Assembly: GCA_029948255.1 (NCBI GenBank)
Contig: JALIZF010001880.1
Coordinates: 868,001-932,000, forward strand
DNA from: Telmatactis stephensoni
Taxonomy: Eukaryota > Cnidaria > Anthozoa > Actiniaria > Isophelliidae
Direction: 5' to 3'
Length of the DNA: 64,000 bases
This document shows, one piece after another, positions 1 to 12,400 of the stretch. Each line of letters begins with the position of its first letter. Positions within the stretch are counted from its first letter, which is position 1. Both the position numbers and the translations under genes were made by a program. The notes beneath the pieces were generated by a model. The model saw nothing but the letters and a program-made list of their open reading frames with translations, was not told the origin of the DNA and did not search any database.

Positions 1-300
1 CTAGGCTTGCCCCAGTAAAGGTGAGGGCACGAAAACGCCAGATACATTTTTCCGTGGTCAGTCAATCAATGGAATAGACTTCCAGGTGATATCGTTAAAA
101 TAGATAACAATTTAAAATTTAAGGCCGCTCTGCGTGACCATCTTATTGAAACCGGGAAGTGGTTTTAAAAAATTTTTATCATATATATACATATAATTTT
201 AATTTTATTATTATTATTTATTTATCATTTATATTTTTATTTTTATTGTATTTATATTGATGCGATGCGTTGATACGCTTTATCAATTAATAAAGTAGAT
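1..300 (+). mobile_element. 3' end of a non-LTR retrotransposon (LINE)
   Basis: Frame 1 from about position 55 to 168 reads NQWNRLPGDIV, then a charged tail ending in KWF and a stop. This resembles the extreme C-terminus of CR1/L2-like LINE polyproteins, which often end with a 'W..LP..V' motif. Stops just upstream (codons at 16 and 22) show the copy is decayed or frameshifted. An AT-rich 3' UTR and a short GTAGAT-type tail follow to about 310. It sits in what should be intron 2 of channel copy A, so exons 1-2 of that gene probably lie left of the window. Confidence 0.55.
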
Positions 301-738
301 GTAGATGTCCCCCAATTAGTGTCTCCCAACTAATGTCTCCCAATTAGTGAGCAAACCCCAGACGAATTGGCCATGGCAGTATAATAGCCTTTGCCATCTC
401 AGGTGGTACCAAAAATCGTCTTGGCTCATGACATGGACTATTACAGTTTGAGCTATTTCTAGAGCAAGCCTCTGTCTCATTACATGTCATTAGGTTATTT
501 ATTTGCATTGAATCAATATTCAGCTCGAGTTGTAGCAGTTGTAGTTAATCGGCCATGGTATAACTAATACCAAACTTTCAGTGCAAGCATGTGGAGTTGT
601 TTACAAAGCAGCCCAAAAAGTGTCTTTGGATGACTAGCACAAGCTCCTAAACACACATTCAAAATTCTTACCCTTAGCTACGTATACGCTATCGATACGT
701 TAGTGTAATTAACCTGTCGGTGTGTTCTCTATCTTTAG

Positions 739-3656
739 ACAATCACCAAGCCATCACCCTATCCAACTAAGTGTGGGTCAAAGAAGCTGCATAATTTTGA
801 ACGATACTCGCAACAATCATGTTTAGCTGAGTGTTGGTCTCAGAAGATCGCCGAGCTGTGTAACTGTGGAGTTCTAGGATTGGTTGGTAAGACAACCTGA
901 TATTTAATCAACTCATGGTGACTTTTCTGATGTAAAATAGACACGAGGATAACAAAATGTGCGTAAATTGTTGCAGATTCTGCAGATTTCCCCGTCTGTC
1001 CATATACACAAACAACAATGTATCTTGTAACACTTGATACTAATCTCGCGATCTGATTGGTTGATTAGAGTGTGTCAATAAGACGACAGACACACTGCTG
1101 ACGCGTTTCGGCGCGCGCGCTCGTTCTGTTGTCCCGTTTGAATAGAATTTTTTAACTTTATCACAAATAATTGTTGTAAAAAACGGTTTCAAGATGGTTT
1201 TAAGTTGTCTGTTCTCTTACTGACACACTCTTGTGATGCCATAAAATGTTCAAAACTTTGCAGTGAAATCGCTTAAGCATTTGATCTTATAGACAGCCCA
1301 ATACTTGATTAAATTTCTGTAAGTTTTGCTAGCTGGCGATGGAACAACATGTTACGTTGATCCTGTAAGTCGGTTTGAAAGCCACTTTGGCCTGCGTAGG
1401 TGACGGTTTTTCCCCGTAGCTCCCCCCCTTAAACCCCTTCCCTTTTGCCCCTCCCTTACCACCACCCCCCCCCCCTAAACCGCCAGCTATACGCAGTCAC
1501 TCCATCTAAAAAACATCAACATATTGATCGATGAGACGACTTAGAGAAGGCGAGGAAGCATGATCATGAAAAGCTACAGTTGTAGCCGCACTGACCAAAC
1601 ATTTTGAAAGAACGGAAAACCTCAATCTCTGATAGATTACCGGCTTACAATCGCTGATAGATTACTTACAATCGCTGATAGACAATCTTATTTGACAGGA
1701 GTGAACATCACCAGGTACTGCAACAATACTGAAATGAACCAATGCACCCCACAGCTCAAGAATGTACTACGTAAGTTAATTGTATTTACAAATAGCACCT
1801 ACTAAATCAAACTATTTCGCGAACAGTGATGGGTGGATCGTTGAGAGGAAAAATGAACATTTTAAAGGGTGACAAGGGTGGCGCGCAGTGTGTCACCACT
1901 CATGCACCTCTCTCCGCTGTGGTCCAGGCTCGAGTCCCAGCTTGGGCACTGGACATGTGAGTTAAGTTAATTGGTCTCTCTGATCTCTTACCAAGAGGGT
2001 TTTCTTCCTCGTGGACTAGGATTTTCTTCCCTCCTTGAAAACCAACACTGTTTCAATTTAGAGCTGTGCTCTGTCATCAGGCAGTTTGTATGGCGGCACA
2101 ATTTACAGGCCTTCAACCCGACCACGTTGAGCTGCTGCATCCTTGCAATTCAGCTGTTAGGCTGCAGTGAAGATAACTAGCCATAGCCCTACCCCATCCT
2201 CTGCCGGCGCCTCAATTTTTTTTTCATTTGCAAGTTTTTTCTTACTATAAAAACCGTCTGATGTCTTAATTTACTTTAGAAATCACTCCAAAAGATTGTG
2301 GATGTCCAGTGGAGTGTACGTCTATTCAGTACAGCGTACAGACATCCATGGCTTACTATCCATCCCAACATCTTTGGGACTCTCTGATCCCCATAATGGC
2401 CAATCTCACAGGTCTTAATGCTTCCGACCCGACAGAAAAAGCACAAATTCAGGAATTAGCAAGGTAAATAGAACAACACTCAATTCAACGAAAATAGCTC
2501 AAATATTCAGGAACAATTTCTTTTATGGATATAAAAAACATACTATAGACCCAACTTTAAGTGATCTATATTAAGCATGTAAGTGTTTTGATGACGTCAC
2601 GTGAAAGCTAAGAATACTTGCATGCATTATAGTTCTGCACGAATCATTCTGCTTGGGTTATTGAACGGTGCTCATCACGAGTGTTCTGAATACAAATGGA
2701 CACATACGAACTTGCTCTACACAGTAACCCCAGTTACCCAGTAATTAGAGCGTCAGACTGCAGAAGGTTACGGATTCAAGACCCTTCTGCGTCTCGGAGT
2801 TTTTAACGAGTCATTTCATACTCGAAGAAACTCTACACGTATTACTAACACTGGCTCGTTTAGTACGACACCTTGTGGAATGTGTCCTTCATGTCTTTCC
2901 TTTTCTCAACATCCTACCCCTCTCCCCTTCCCTTCTCTCCCCTCCCCTCCCCTCCCCTCCCTCCCCTCCCCTCCCCTCCCCTCCCCTCGTACTCCATGAA
3001 TGTGTACGTTTGACACATGGATCTCTATGGAGGATTCCTCCCTCCCCTCCCCCACTCCCTTTCTCTGACGCTGTAGTTCTCCCAGGATGACGGTCTTGCA
3101 GTCCTTTCTTCCTTGTTGTATTTTATAACAGATAATGTACATCACAGTGAAGAACGGTATAACTTATGGAATAGACATATCTTAACCTTAATAAGTGGCT
3201 TGATAATTTTGTTGCTAGGAAACACAATGCTGTGGTAAACATATTCTTTGAACACATGCTTACAGACGTCACAGAAGAGAAAGCACGGTATGACATCAGC
3301 AAGTTCGGGTGTAAGTGATAAAAACGGAACTCATCGTCAATTTTGTTATTGATTAAGTAATAATGCAGTAATTTTCTTCGGAATTGCACCCTAAACATTC
3401 CCATCTGCAGCTTAATTGTTTCACAAAGCCATTGCAACGCGTGTTGCAGAATCAATTGCACTATCAGGTTAAAGTTCCTTTTTGTATTTTTTCCTAATTT
3501 TATATAGCGGACACTGGAGGCAACATGGGACTCTTCCTTGGATGCAGTTTGTTGACAGTTTGCGAGTTTATTGAGTTAATCGTCATGATTTGTCTAAATC
3601 GATGGAGAAAAGGATCAGCTAAGGTTAATGGATATACTCATAATGGCCAAAACTAA
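739..3656 (+). CDS. DEG/ENaC/ASIC-type channel, copy A (5' end outside window; exons 3-7)
   Basis: This is the C-terminal part of an amiloride-sensitive sodium channel family subunit, a trimeric plasma-membrane cation channel. Exons by GT-AG boundaries and paralog alignment are 739-886, 1699-1770, 2280-2463, 3219-3310 and 3508-3656; phases agree throughout and the frame is open. Visible are the Cys-rich extracellular domain (SCLAECWSQ, ELCNCG, DCGCPVEC), the pre-TM2 helix region (VVNIFFEHMLTDVTEE), and TM2 with GGNMGLFLGCSLLTVCEF, the hallmark of the family including a GxS selectivity filter (GCS). The C-terminal tail is short and ends NGYTHNGQN. Intron 5 (2464-3218) matches copy B, so A and B are close relatives. 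Exons 1-2 are not in the window. Family membership is near certain; the gating stimulus cannot be read from sequence. Confidence 0.93.
1875..2180 (+). repeat. tRNA-derived SINE in intron 4 of copy A
   Basis: GGGTGGCGCGCAGTG resembles an RNA polymerase III A box and GCTCGAGTCCCAGC a B box about 50 bp later. A body with AAGAGGGTTTTCTTCC and a pyrimidine-rich stretch follows. The same element lies at the same place in intron 4 of all five channel copies, so it predates the duplications. Confidence 0.6.
2727..2810 (+). repeat. tRNA-like SINE head in intron 5 of copy A
   Basis: TTAGAGCGTCAGACTGCAGA followed by GGATTCAAGACCC resembles the anticodon-arm and T-arm part of a tRNA-derived SINE. The match to copy B (9985-10060) is nearly exact. 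The A-box half is poor, so it is not a functional tRNA gene. Confidence 0.45.
2920..2990 (+). repeat. CCCCT-rich microsatellite in intron 5 of copy A
   Basis: Runs of CCCCT units, imperfect at the left edge. The homologous tract in copy B is at about 10170-10245. Open frames through it are low-complexity and not coding. Confidence 0.8.
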
Positions 3657-4584
3657 ATGAACAAGTGAAGATCGATGGTCAAGTAGTGACAGAACCGAGT
3701 CATGACACACATTTACTGACCAACTGAAGAAGGCATAAGCAAAGGCCGCAACTCTAAGACTGACGTGTCCAAAGATTTCTACCAACTGCATAAAGTCATT
3801 CTACAGCTTAATTTACCAGACATTTATCCTGCCATACTTCGCACATTGTAGTCTTTTATTAGTTACTGTTAGAAAAGTACAAAGCAAGCGTTTCGATGAT
3901 GTTATATTTTATGTTTACCCATATTACAGATGTTTGCTGTAGCTAATTTAAGTCATAACTAGGCATTTCAGTCACTTTTTGTCTTATACATGTATAAATG
4001 GAATATTTGCACGCAAATAGGATTTTTATGTTTTCTCCTGACTCTTGACTCTAGAGGCATTATGTAATTGTTGTAACCTTAGATCTTTAAGTTGAAGCAT
4101 TCACGCATGTGAGGTCGGTATGGGGTACTGGGGTAGCAGCAATTAAAGTGATCTCCCTCTTAGGGCAACACAACACGTGAGCTGTCAGACGAAGCTATTC
4201 ATTCTGATCCTGCATACTTCATACCAGCTTGTACCTTTAATTTTGCCCTCGTCCTCCCCATGCCTTCCTCGTCTTGTCTTGATGTCTCCAATATGTCTCC
4301 AACATCATCTAGCGTTTTCGTGCCCTTACACCTTTACTGGGGCAAGTCTAGATTTTGTACATCAACTTCACATTGTATTTTAACATTATGTGTTTTATGT
4401 TGGATGTTCTAATAAGCGGCTGTGCGTCCCTTAGCCCACAGCCATAACACTCCAAACTTAGGTGTGTTGAGTTATTGCCTTGCCCAGTAAACGACTCAGG
4501 AAAAGCAGCAGCACATCTTAATAGTTTTGAGTGGCATAGCCAGGGGAAAACATAAATGTCTTTAATATATTTGGAGCTTAATGT
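3657..4584 (+). repeat. 3' flank of copy A, part of the duplicated unit
   Basis: No further gene is seen. The stretch around 4108-4550 (starting CATGTGAGGTCGGTATGGGG) recurs almost unchanged after copy B (14705-15180) and copy C (22763-23170), so the tandem duplication unit includes about 1 kb of downstream DNA. An ATTAAA at about 4142, kept in all three, could be a variant polyadenylation signal; that is a guess. Confidence 0.6.
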
Positions 4585-5074
4585 CTTTATTCACCTTCCC
4601 AGAGTTTCCCAGAATTCATTACGATTCAGCGCGCGCGAGCGAGGTCAGGGGACAAAATTATTAAAGCAAGTCTTAGATACACTAGAAAAATTCGCCAAAA
4701 AACGAGTATAGTACCTATAAACTCCAATAACAGTTCATAAGAATGGTTGTGAAGAAATTCTCTAAAGTTTCTACTACTTCTGTTATGACATAATCAACGT
4801 TTTTCTCAACGTTTTTCTCAACGTTTTTACAATCCTTACCATTGTAAATATATAAATAATTTATTTAATATTATATTGTAAATAGTTTGTAATTCAGCCA
4901 TATGGCTGCAATGAATTATATTAATAAACCATCTATCTATCTATCTATCTATCTCATATAAATGCAAGAGTTCCCAATAAATGCCATCATTTCTTAATAT
5001 TTTTGTCCCCTGACCTCGCTTGGGCGCGCAAATCATAAAGAATTCTGGGAAACTCCGGGAAGGTGAATTATAAT
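4585..5074. mobile_element. TIR element (MITE-like) with a nested LINE 3' tail
   Basis: The left end reads TTCACCTTCCCAGAGTTTCC and the right end is its near-complement (GGGAAACTCCGGGAAGGTGA). Inside both arms are GAGGTCAGGGGACAAAA and its reverse complement. Arms are about 70 bp. The homologous place in copies B and C lacks it. Between the arms, 4840-4955 has an AT-rich tract, AATAAACC and (ATCT)n, which looks like the 3' end of a LINE inserted inside. Confidence 0.75.
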
Positions 5075-5089
5075 GGCCCAGAATATATT

Positions 5090-5784
5090 AGGGATTTTTT
5101 CAGCCCCTAACTAACTAACTAACAAATTACCAAACTAACATTTATTATTTATTTGTTTGTGTTTGCGCGTGTTGTTCCTAATACCATAGCAACAGTAGCA
5201 ACAATTTTTGTTAATACGTAACGTACGCTCTAAATCATGATTATGGCAAGCATAGCCGAAAGATTGGTAAATTATAAGATCTAAAAAAACAATTATCTTC
5301 CTTATTTAGAATAGATAATGTTAGAATATACGTATAAGCAGATTGCACGTAAAAGGGACGAATAACATTAAATAAAAACATAAATTTAACGTCTTCTCAT
5401 CTATTCACTAGCTCGAATTAACAAATATTAATTTTGGAATCATGTTTTCAACAACACCTTGAAAACTCTAAACAAAGTTTGAACTGAACTGTATAATTTG
5501 ATGTTTGTCAAGTGCTTTTAATTAACTTTGCTAGGAAAATGCTTGTCATGGCAGTATTTAGTTGTTCCTTCTATTCAACTTCGCTTTTCAAAACTTCCCA
5601 AAAAGATTTAAGTCTTCCTATCCTCATTTATCTCTTGAAGCCTCCCTTTTTTTCACATAAAATCTCATTTTTGAGCATGAATTATATTTTAACGATTATG
5701 CAAGATTTATAGATCTCTTTTCCTTCGTTGTTTTTGATCCTATATCAGACCATGTATGCCACTCTTGGCAGTTGATTCTTTCAT
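5090..5784 (+). repeat. Upstream intergenic part of the duplicated unit
   Basis: No gene seen. Starts with a short CTAA run (5107-5125) and contains stretches shared with the upstream DNA of copies C (15705-16260) and E (53060-53557), and with the partial remnant before copy D (23171-23567). The open frame at 5512-5712 is not conserved in frame between copies and is not called. Confidence 0.6.
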
Positions 5785-5884
5785 ATGCAAATATTCGTGT
5801 TCATATATCATAAAACGAACAGTTCACGGCGGAATATGACAAAATTAGCATACGAGAGTAAAGAGGCGTATTTCAGTCTCAAAG
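5785..5884 (+). promoter_or_regulatory. Putative promoter and noncoding first exon of copy B
   Basis: ATGCAAAT (5785-5792), the octamer bound by POU-domain factors, is followed by ATATATCATAAAACG and then by a segment ending CTCAAAG|GTAAGT at 5884, a consensus 5' splice site. The matching acceptor is CTCGTAG|ATAAAAACTG at 6356/6357, 54 bp before the ATG. The same octamer, spacing and donor occur before copies C and E. The transcription start itself cannot be seen. Confidence 0.5.
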
Positions 5885-6410
5885 GTAAGTGGAAATAATT
5901 ACCTGTGCCGTTCATTATTTTCTCGGCCTGTATGTTGAATCCTTGAACAGCAAATTAAAATATCATAGATGAGCAAAACTGGTAGGACGATGCAAATTTA
6001 ATTTCAATTAGTTGACAGATCATGTGACAGTAAGATAATAATTACAATAATAAACTTTATTTACGCGTCAAAGATAAACAGCTAATTGAGGACACAAAAG
6101 ATATAGCTTAGATAGATAAGATAGCTTCGAATTGCATTAATGATATAGTGTGATATAAAAGTACAAGTACTTTGATCAAATAAATACTCGTTTCTCGTTC
6201 GCGGCCATAGATGCATCCGTAAAGCACTTTTTTACTTCTTTTCTCATCATCATAACAAAAGCAGTTGTTGATTTATTGAATGTGACTTCTGTATTGATTG
6301 AGTTCTAATATTGATTGCGTTCTGGACTGATTTTTGCCATCTATCTTTTCTCGTAGATAAAAACTGAAAATAACAACACATCATTTAACGGAGTAAAGGC
6401 TCGGTAAACC

Positions 6411-9400
6411 ATGGACCAATTGGAGACTCAGTTCAAACCTTCCCACACTAACGCAACAACTACCACGCAAGATGACGACAAGACAGTCCAACCTCCTTCC
6501 AAGGATCAACTTATTCAAGATTTTGGCTCGTACACAACACTCCATGGATTTCACTTTGTTCTTGAGTCTGGACCCTCTTGGAGGCGTTTGCTGTGGACCT
6601 GTTTGATGATGTTCGGCTTCGGGTTTCTAATTGGTCAAACTTATATCAGTCTAAAAAGGTTGACTGCTAACGAAGTCGTGATATCAAAGAGTGTAGAGGT
6701 CGCTAGGACTCTTCCTTTTCCTGCGGTAACAATCTGTAATCAAAACATGATGAGAAAGAGCAAAATACTTGGAACAATAGCTCAGGATTATTTGGATCAA
6801 ATGGACTGGATCAAGTTTACGTATGCAGGTCAGAAACCCAAAGAAGTTCCTTCATTTGACATCGGAGAAACACTCCAGAAAGCTGGTCACCAAATTGAAA
6901 ACATGGTTCAACATTGTGGATTTGCAGGTGAATACTGTAGCGGGAAAGTTGTGCGTCAGTTCTTCAAGCAAGCAACGCCATCGTTCATGGTAAGTACAAA
7001 TCAAAGAAGGAGAATACTCTAATCGAATACCTTCAAGATTGAAGCAGCCAGTGATGGGAGCTCAACTGAGAACCGCAAGATAAGGTTGTATATTTGTTAC
7101 CCTGGTACAGCTTTAAGCTTCACCCATTCTTTGCATCCTTAATTCACCTACACACAAACAGAACTAATTATGCCCAAAACACGATACACTGAACGTCTTC
7201 TTTAACACTGCACGGAACACTATGTCGCACAACAACATTCTGCAAATGTTGCGCGCAACGCTACAGGACAGCTGTATCGTGGTCCGGACCTATATGCATG
7301 CTGTCCTCTGAAGAAAGCTGGAACTAACTGAGTGTAAACTCAAAAAGGCTTTTTTTACTGAAAAAGATGCGCTATACGAGATCATTCACTGCCTATACTA
7401 CTCTTGAAACATATAAAATATCAATAACCCTAATTTGCTGTTCTTGCAGCGTGGGCTATGCTACACATTCACCACTAATAATTCCATAGTAAAGGAGGTT
7501 AGCAATGGCAGACGTCAGGGCTTACATCTTCGACTTAATACCGAACCATTCGAGTATTACGGGCCATTTAGCTACGATGCTACAGGGTTTAAAATTGCAG
7601 TCCACGAGCCTGGTATTTATCATGATATTGACAACCTAGGCTACGATGTTTCTCCAGGGTTCTCCACCAGTCTTCGAATCAAAAGGATCAAGGTATGATA
7701 TGCTAAATAGGTCAACTCATCAAATATAACTCTTTTTTGACGGGCAAATTTCCTTACATTAATTAAGGAAACAAAGGTGGACGAGCGGTTAATTTCTCCT
7801 TTTACTTCGAACGCTTTTTTCTCCGGGTCCAACTGTTTTCCCTCCTCAGAAAAAAACGAACTAGTGAGCTAAGAGTTGTGTGCATATTAGAATATAGAGT
7901 GTAGTGGTAGTGTCCGGCCTCAATTAGTGTCTCCCAACTGATTTCCCCAAATTAGTGTGCAAGCCCTAGACAGATTGGTCATGGAGACTTCAATAAAAAC
8001 CGTCTGAGCTATTTCTAGATCTAGCTTCTGTCTCATTAGATTATTTGGATCAACCTCAGCTCGCGTTGTAGTTAATAAGCCATGTTATAACTAATACCAA
8101 ACTTTCAGCGCAAGCATATAGAGTTATTTACAGACTAGTAACTAAAAAGGTGACTAGCAAGAGCTCCTAAATACACATTCAAAATTCTTACCCTTAGCTA
8201 CGTTAGTGTAACCTGTCTGTGTGTTCTCTATCTTTAGACAATCACCAAGCCATCACCCTATCCAACTAAGTGTGGGTCAAAGAAGTTGCATAATTTTGAA
8301 CGATACTCACAACAATCATGTTTCGCTGAGTGTTGGTCTCAGAAGGTCGTCGAGCTGTGTAACTGTAGCGTTCTGGGAATGGTTGGTAAGACAACCTGAA
8401 ATATAATCAATGTATGGTTAATTTTCTGATGAAAAAAGACATGAGAATAACAAAATGTGCGTAAATTGTTACAGATTCTGCAGGTTTCTCCCTGTCTATC
8501 CATAGGCATAAAAAACCGTAGTTCATCGCTAGCTGACACGCGATGGAACAATTAACATGTTCATCCTGTAAGTCGGTTTGAAAGCCACTTTAGCCTGCGT
8601 AGCCCTTCCCCTTTCCCCCTCCCTCCCCACTCCCTAAACTACCCGTTATACGCAGCCACTATTTTGTAAAAAAGATCAACGTGTTGATCGGTGACACGAA
8701 CTTAGAGAAGGCCAAAAACTGACCAAAAACTTTAAGACTGAAAGAATGGAAAACCTCAATCGCTGATAGATCAATTCCTTAGGGCTGACAATCTTACTTG
8801 ACAGGAGTTAATTTCTTTTCTAAATGAGCACCATAGTCTATGTAAATATTAGGGCTGACAATCTTACTTGACAGGAGTGAACATCACCAGGTACTGCAAC
8901 AATACTGAAATGAGCCAATGTTTCCAACAGCTCAAGAAAGTACTACGTAAGTTGTATTTACAAATAGCACCTACTAAGTTTCTCGACTACTGCTTAAATC
9001 ATGGTTCGGTAAAGTCAAAAGTGATGGGTGGGTTGTTGAGAGAAAAAATGAACATTTTAAAGGGTGACAAGGGTGGCGCGCAGTGGTTCACCACTCACCT
9101 CTCTCTGCTGTGGTCCAGACTCAAGTCTCAGCTTGGGCACTAGACATTACCGAGCTTAAGCACCGACAACGTAGAACACCAAAAACGCGAAAATGGTGCA
9201 CGCGCACAATCGGTTGCAATGACAGACCAATCAGGGATTTGCAAATTATGGCGTGTGCACCATTTTCACGTTTTTGGCGTTCTACGTTGTTCATGCTTAA
9301 GTTCGCTATTAATATTGGGACATGTAAGTTGAGCTAATTGGTCTCTCCGATCCCTTGCCAAGAGGGTTTTCCTCCCTCGTGGACTCGGAGTTTCTTCCCT

Positions 9401-12400
9401 CCTTGAAAATCAACACTAGCTTTTGCAATTGATCTAGAGCTGTGCTCTGTCATCAGGCGGTTTGTATGGCTTCACCACTTGAAGGCCTTCAACCCAACCA
9501 CGTTGAGCTGCTGCATTCTTGGAATTCAGCTGTCAAGCTGCGGTAAAGATAACTTGCCCTAGCCCTACCACACCCTCTGCCGGCGCCTCAATTTGTTTAT
9601 TCATTTCCAAGATTTTTCTTACTATAAAACCCGTCTGACGTCTTAATTTGCTTTAGAAATCACTCCAGAAGATTGTGGATGTCCAGTAGATTGTACGTCT
9701 ATTCAGTACAGCGTACAAACATCTATGGCTTACTATCCATCCCAACATCTTTGGGACTCTCTGATCCCCATAATGGCTAATCTCACAGGTCTTAATGCTT
9801 CCGACCCGACAGAAAAAGCGCAAATTCAGGAATTAGCAAGGTAGATAGAACAACATTCCTTTCAAATACTTGCCAATATTGTAGTTCTGCACGAATCATT
9901 CTGCTCGGGTTATTGAACGGTGTTCCTCCTGAGTGTTCTGAGCACAAATAGAATGGACACATACAACCTTGCTCAACACAGTAACCCCAGTTACTCAGTA
10001 ATTAGAGCGTCAGACTGCAGAAGGTTACGAGTTCAAAACCCTTCTGCGTCTCGGATTTGTTAACGAGTCATTTCATACTCGAAGAAACTCTACACGCATT
10101 ACTAACACTGGCTCGTTTAGTACGGCACATTGGGGAATGTGTCCTTCATATATTTCCCTTTCTCAACATCCTACCCCTCTCCCCTCCCCTCCCCTCCCCT
10201 CCCCTCCCATCCCTTCCCCTCCCCTCCCCTCCCCTCCCCTCACATCATACTCCATGAATGAGTACACCTATTGTTTTCCTCAAATTCAGTCTCGTATGTA
10301 AATTCATGGTAAAGCGCAAGAGATGGTTCAAGAGTCGAGTCAAATATTATCCAAATTCTGACGCGACTTTCAACTTTATGGAGCTTTCCATCACTTTAAG
10401 TGGTGACGTCCATCCGCTGCCTGGCCCCGACGAGTCAAGAAAAACAATCTCCGTGTGTGTCGGGAATCGACCGAATAAATATAACGCCGTCACGCGTGGT
10501 CACGCTAAATCCAATTGTATCAACGTCCAATTGTCCCGTTTACGATCACCGTTGCATGCAAATCTAAACAATAACAAGCAACTCAAAATTGCTCATCTTA
10601 ACGCTGAATCCCTGAAAAATAGATACCACTTCCAGGAAATCAAAGAAATGGCACTACAGAAGAACTTTGACATCATCACATTTTCAGAAACCTGGCTAAA
10701 TTCAACTGTTACAAATGCCAGTGTTAAGATTGATGGCTATCAAATTTTTAGATTGGATCGTCTAAGAAAGATCGGTGGAGGTGTTTGCGCGTATGTGAAA
10801 CATGGTCTCAAGTGTAAGGTTCTAAAGGATCTGACAGGAATTGGACAGTCTGGACTTCACCAACTCTGGCTTCAAGTCCAAAATAAGAAACTACGATCGC
10901 TTTTGGTGTGCGTCGTCTATAGACCTCCCGATATAAGTATTTCTTGCCTGGAAGACGAACTCCTGCCCAACTACATTGAAGCCATGTCTCTTAACAAAGA
11001 CATTGTGCTCACAGGTGACGTAAACTGTGACCTGCTGAAAAGCAACCCTAAGGGTGACGCCCTGCTATCTTTTTGTACCACCGTTAATGCTACTCAACTG
11101 ATTGACAAGCCCACAAGAGTCACAATGACTTCACGCAGCCTCATAGACATTGTAATTGTGTCAAACCCCAACATAATTAAATCTAGTGGCGTGATTGAGC
11201 TTACCATCAGTGATCATTATCTAGTATATGTTGCACTGAACCTGAAAGCTCCAAAGCAATCTCCAACCTACATCACAACTCGCACCTTCAAAAACTACAA
11301 TGCTGACCAGTTCAATAGTGACATTGCCCACATCCCATGGCACACCGCGGATTTAATGGAGTCGGTTGACGAGAAATTAGACGCCTTCAATGATTTGTTT
11401 ACCACCTGCCTCAGCGGTCACGCGCCCATAAAAACAGTCAAACTGAAACGTAAGCCAAATCCTTCAGTTACTACTGAAATCAAGATCCTTATAAGATCAA
11501 GAAATCAACTGCATAAGAAAGCAAAAAAGAGTGGATCACAGGTGGATTGGGAGGCCTTCTTTAAACTGCGACGAGAAGTGAAAGAGGCGATCAAAGAAGC
11601 AGAGCGGAGTTATTTCAACGAACAGGTGACCGCAAACAGAGGTAACAGTGGTGCTATGTGGAAAACAATTCGCAGTGCGCTTCCAACAAAGTCAAACCAT
11701 TGTCTTCAATACACCAAGGATACAAATGTCTTGGCCAACAACTTTAATAGGTATTTCATCTCAGTTGGCAATGATGCTGCAATGAAATCAGCTGAGTTAG
11801 CGACTGCGCATGGAGTGGACGTCACTCATCTCCCTTCACGGAGTGCTGCGGACGCAGATGACGAATTGTTTGAATTCAAACCTGTGTCTTGTGCGGAGGT
11901 ACGGAAAGTGATCATGGGCATGCCAACGAACAAGGCCCCAGGCTACGACAGGGTTCCTATTTCAGTAGTCAAGGACTGCCTTGAGCATATCCTACCTACA
12001 TTATCTGGTATCATTAACCACTCTTTTTCATCCTCAACCTTTCCACGTGCCTGGAAAAAGGGAGTAGTCGTCCCCCATCTCAAAGAGGGTGATCACGAAG
12101 TTCCAAGTAACAATCGTCCCATATCCTTATTACCAGTCCTTTCTAAAGTAGCTGAACGGATCGCAAAGCGTCAATTTGATGATTACCTGAATCGGAAAGA
12201 ACGCCTAACATTACATCAGAGTGGAAACCGTAAACTGCACTCAACTGAAACTTTGAGTCTGTTAGTAACTGATCATATCTTCCGAGCCATGGATCAAAAG
12301 CAGATTACAGCAATGGTGCTCATTGATTTGAGCAAAGCTTTTGACAGCCTGTGTCATACGACGCTACTTAGTAAGTTACAGAAGTTGGGAACCTCTGATA

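Noticed and set aside
2875..3090. Pro-Ser-rich frame and its antisense partner
   Set aside because: Low-complexity CCCCT microsatellite inside intron 5.
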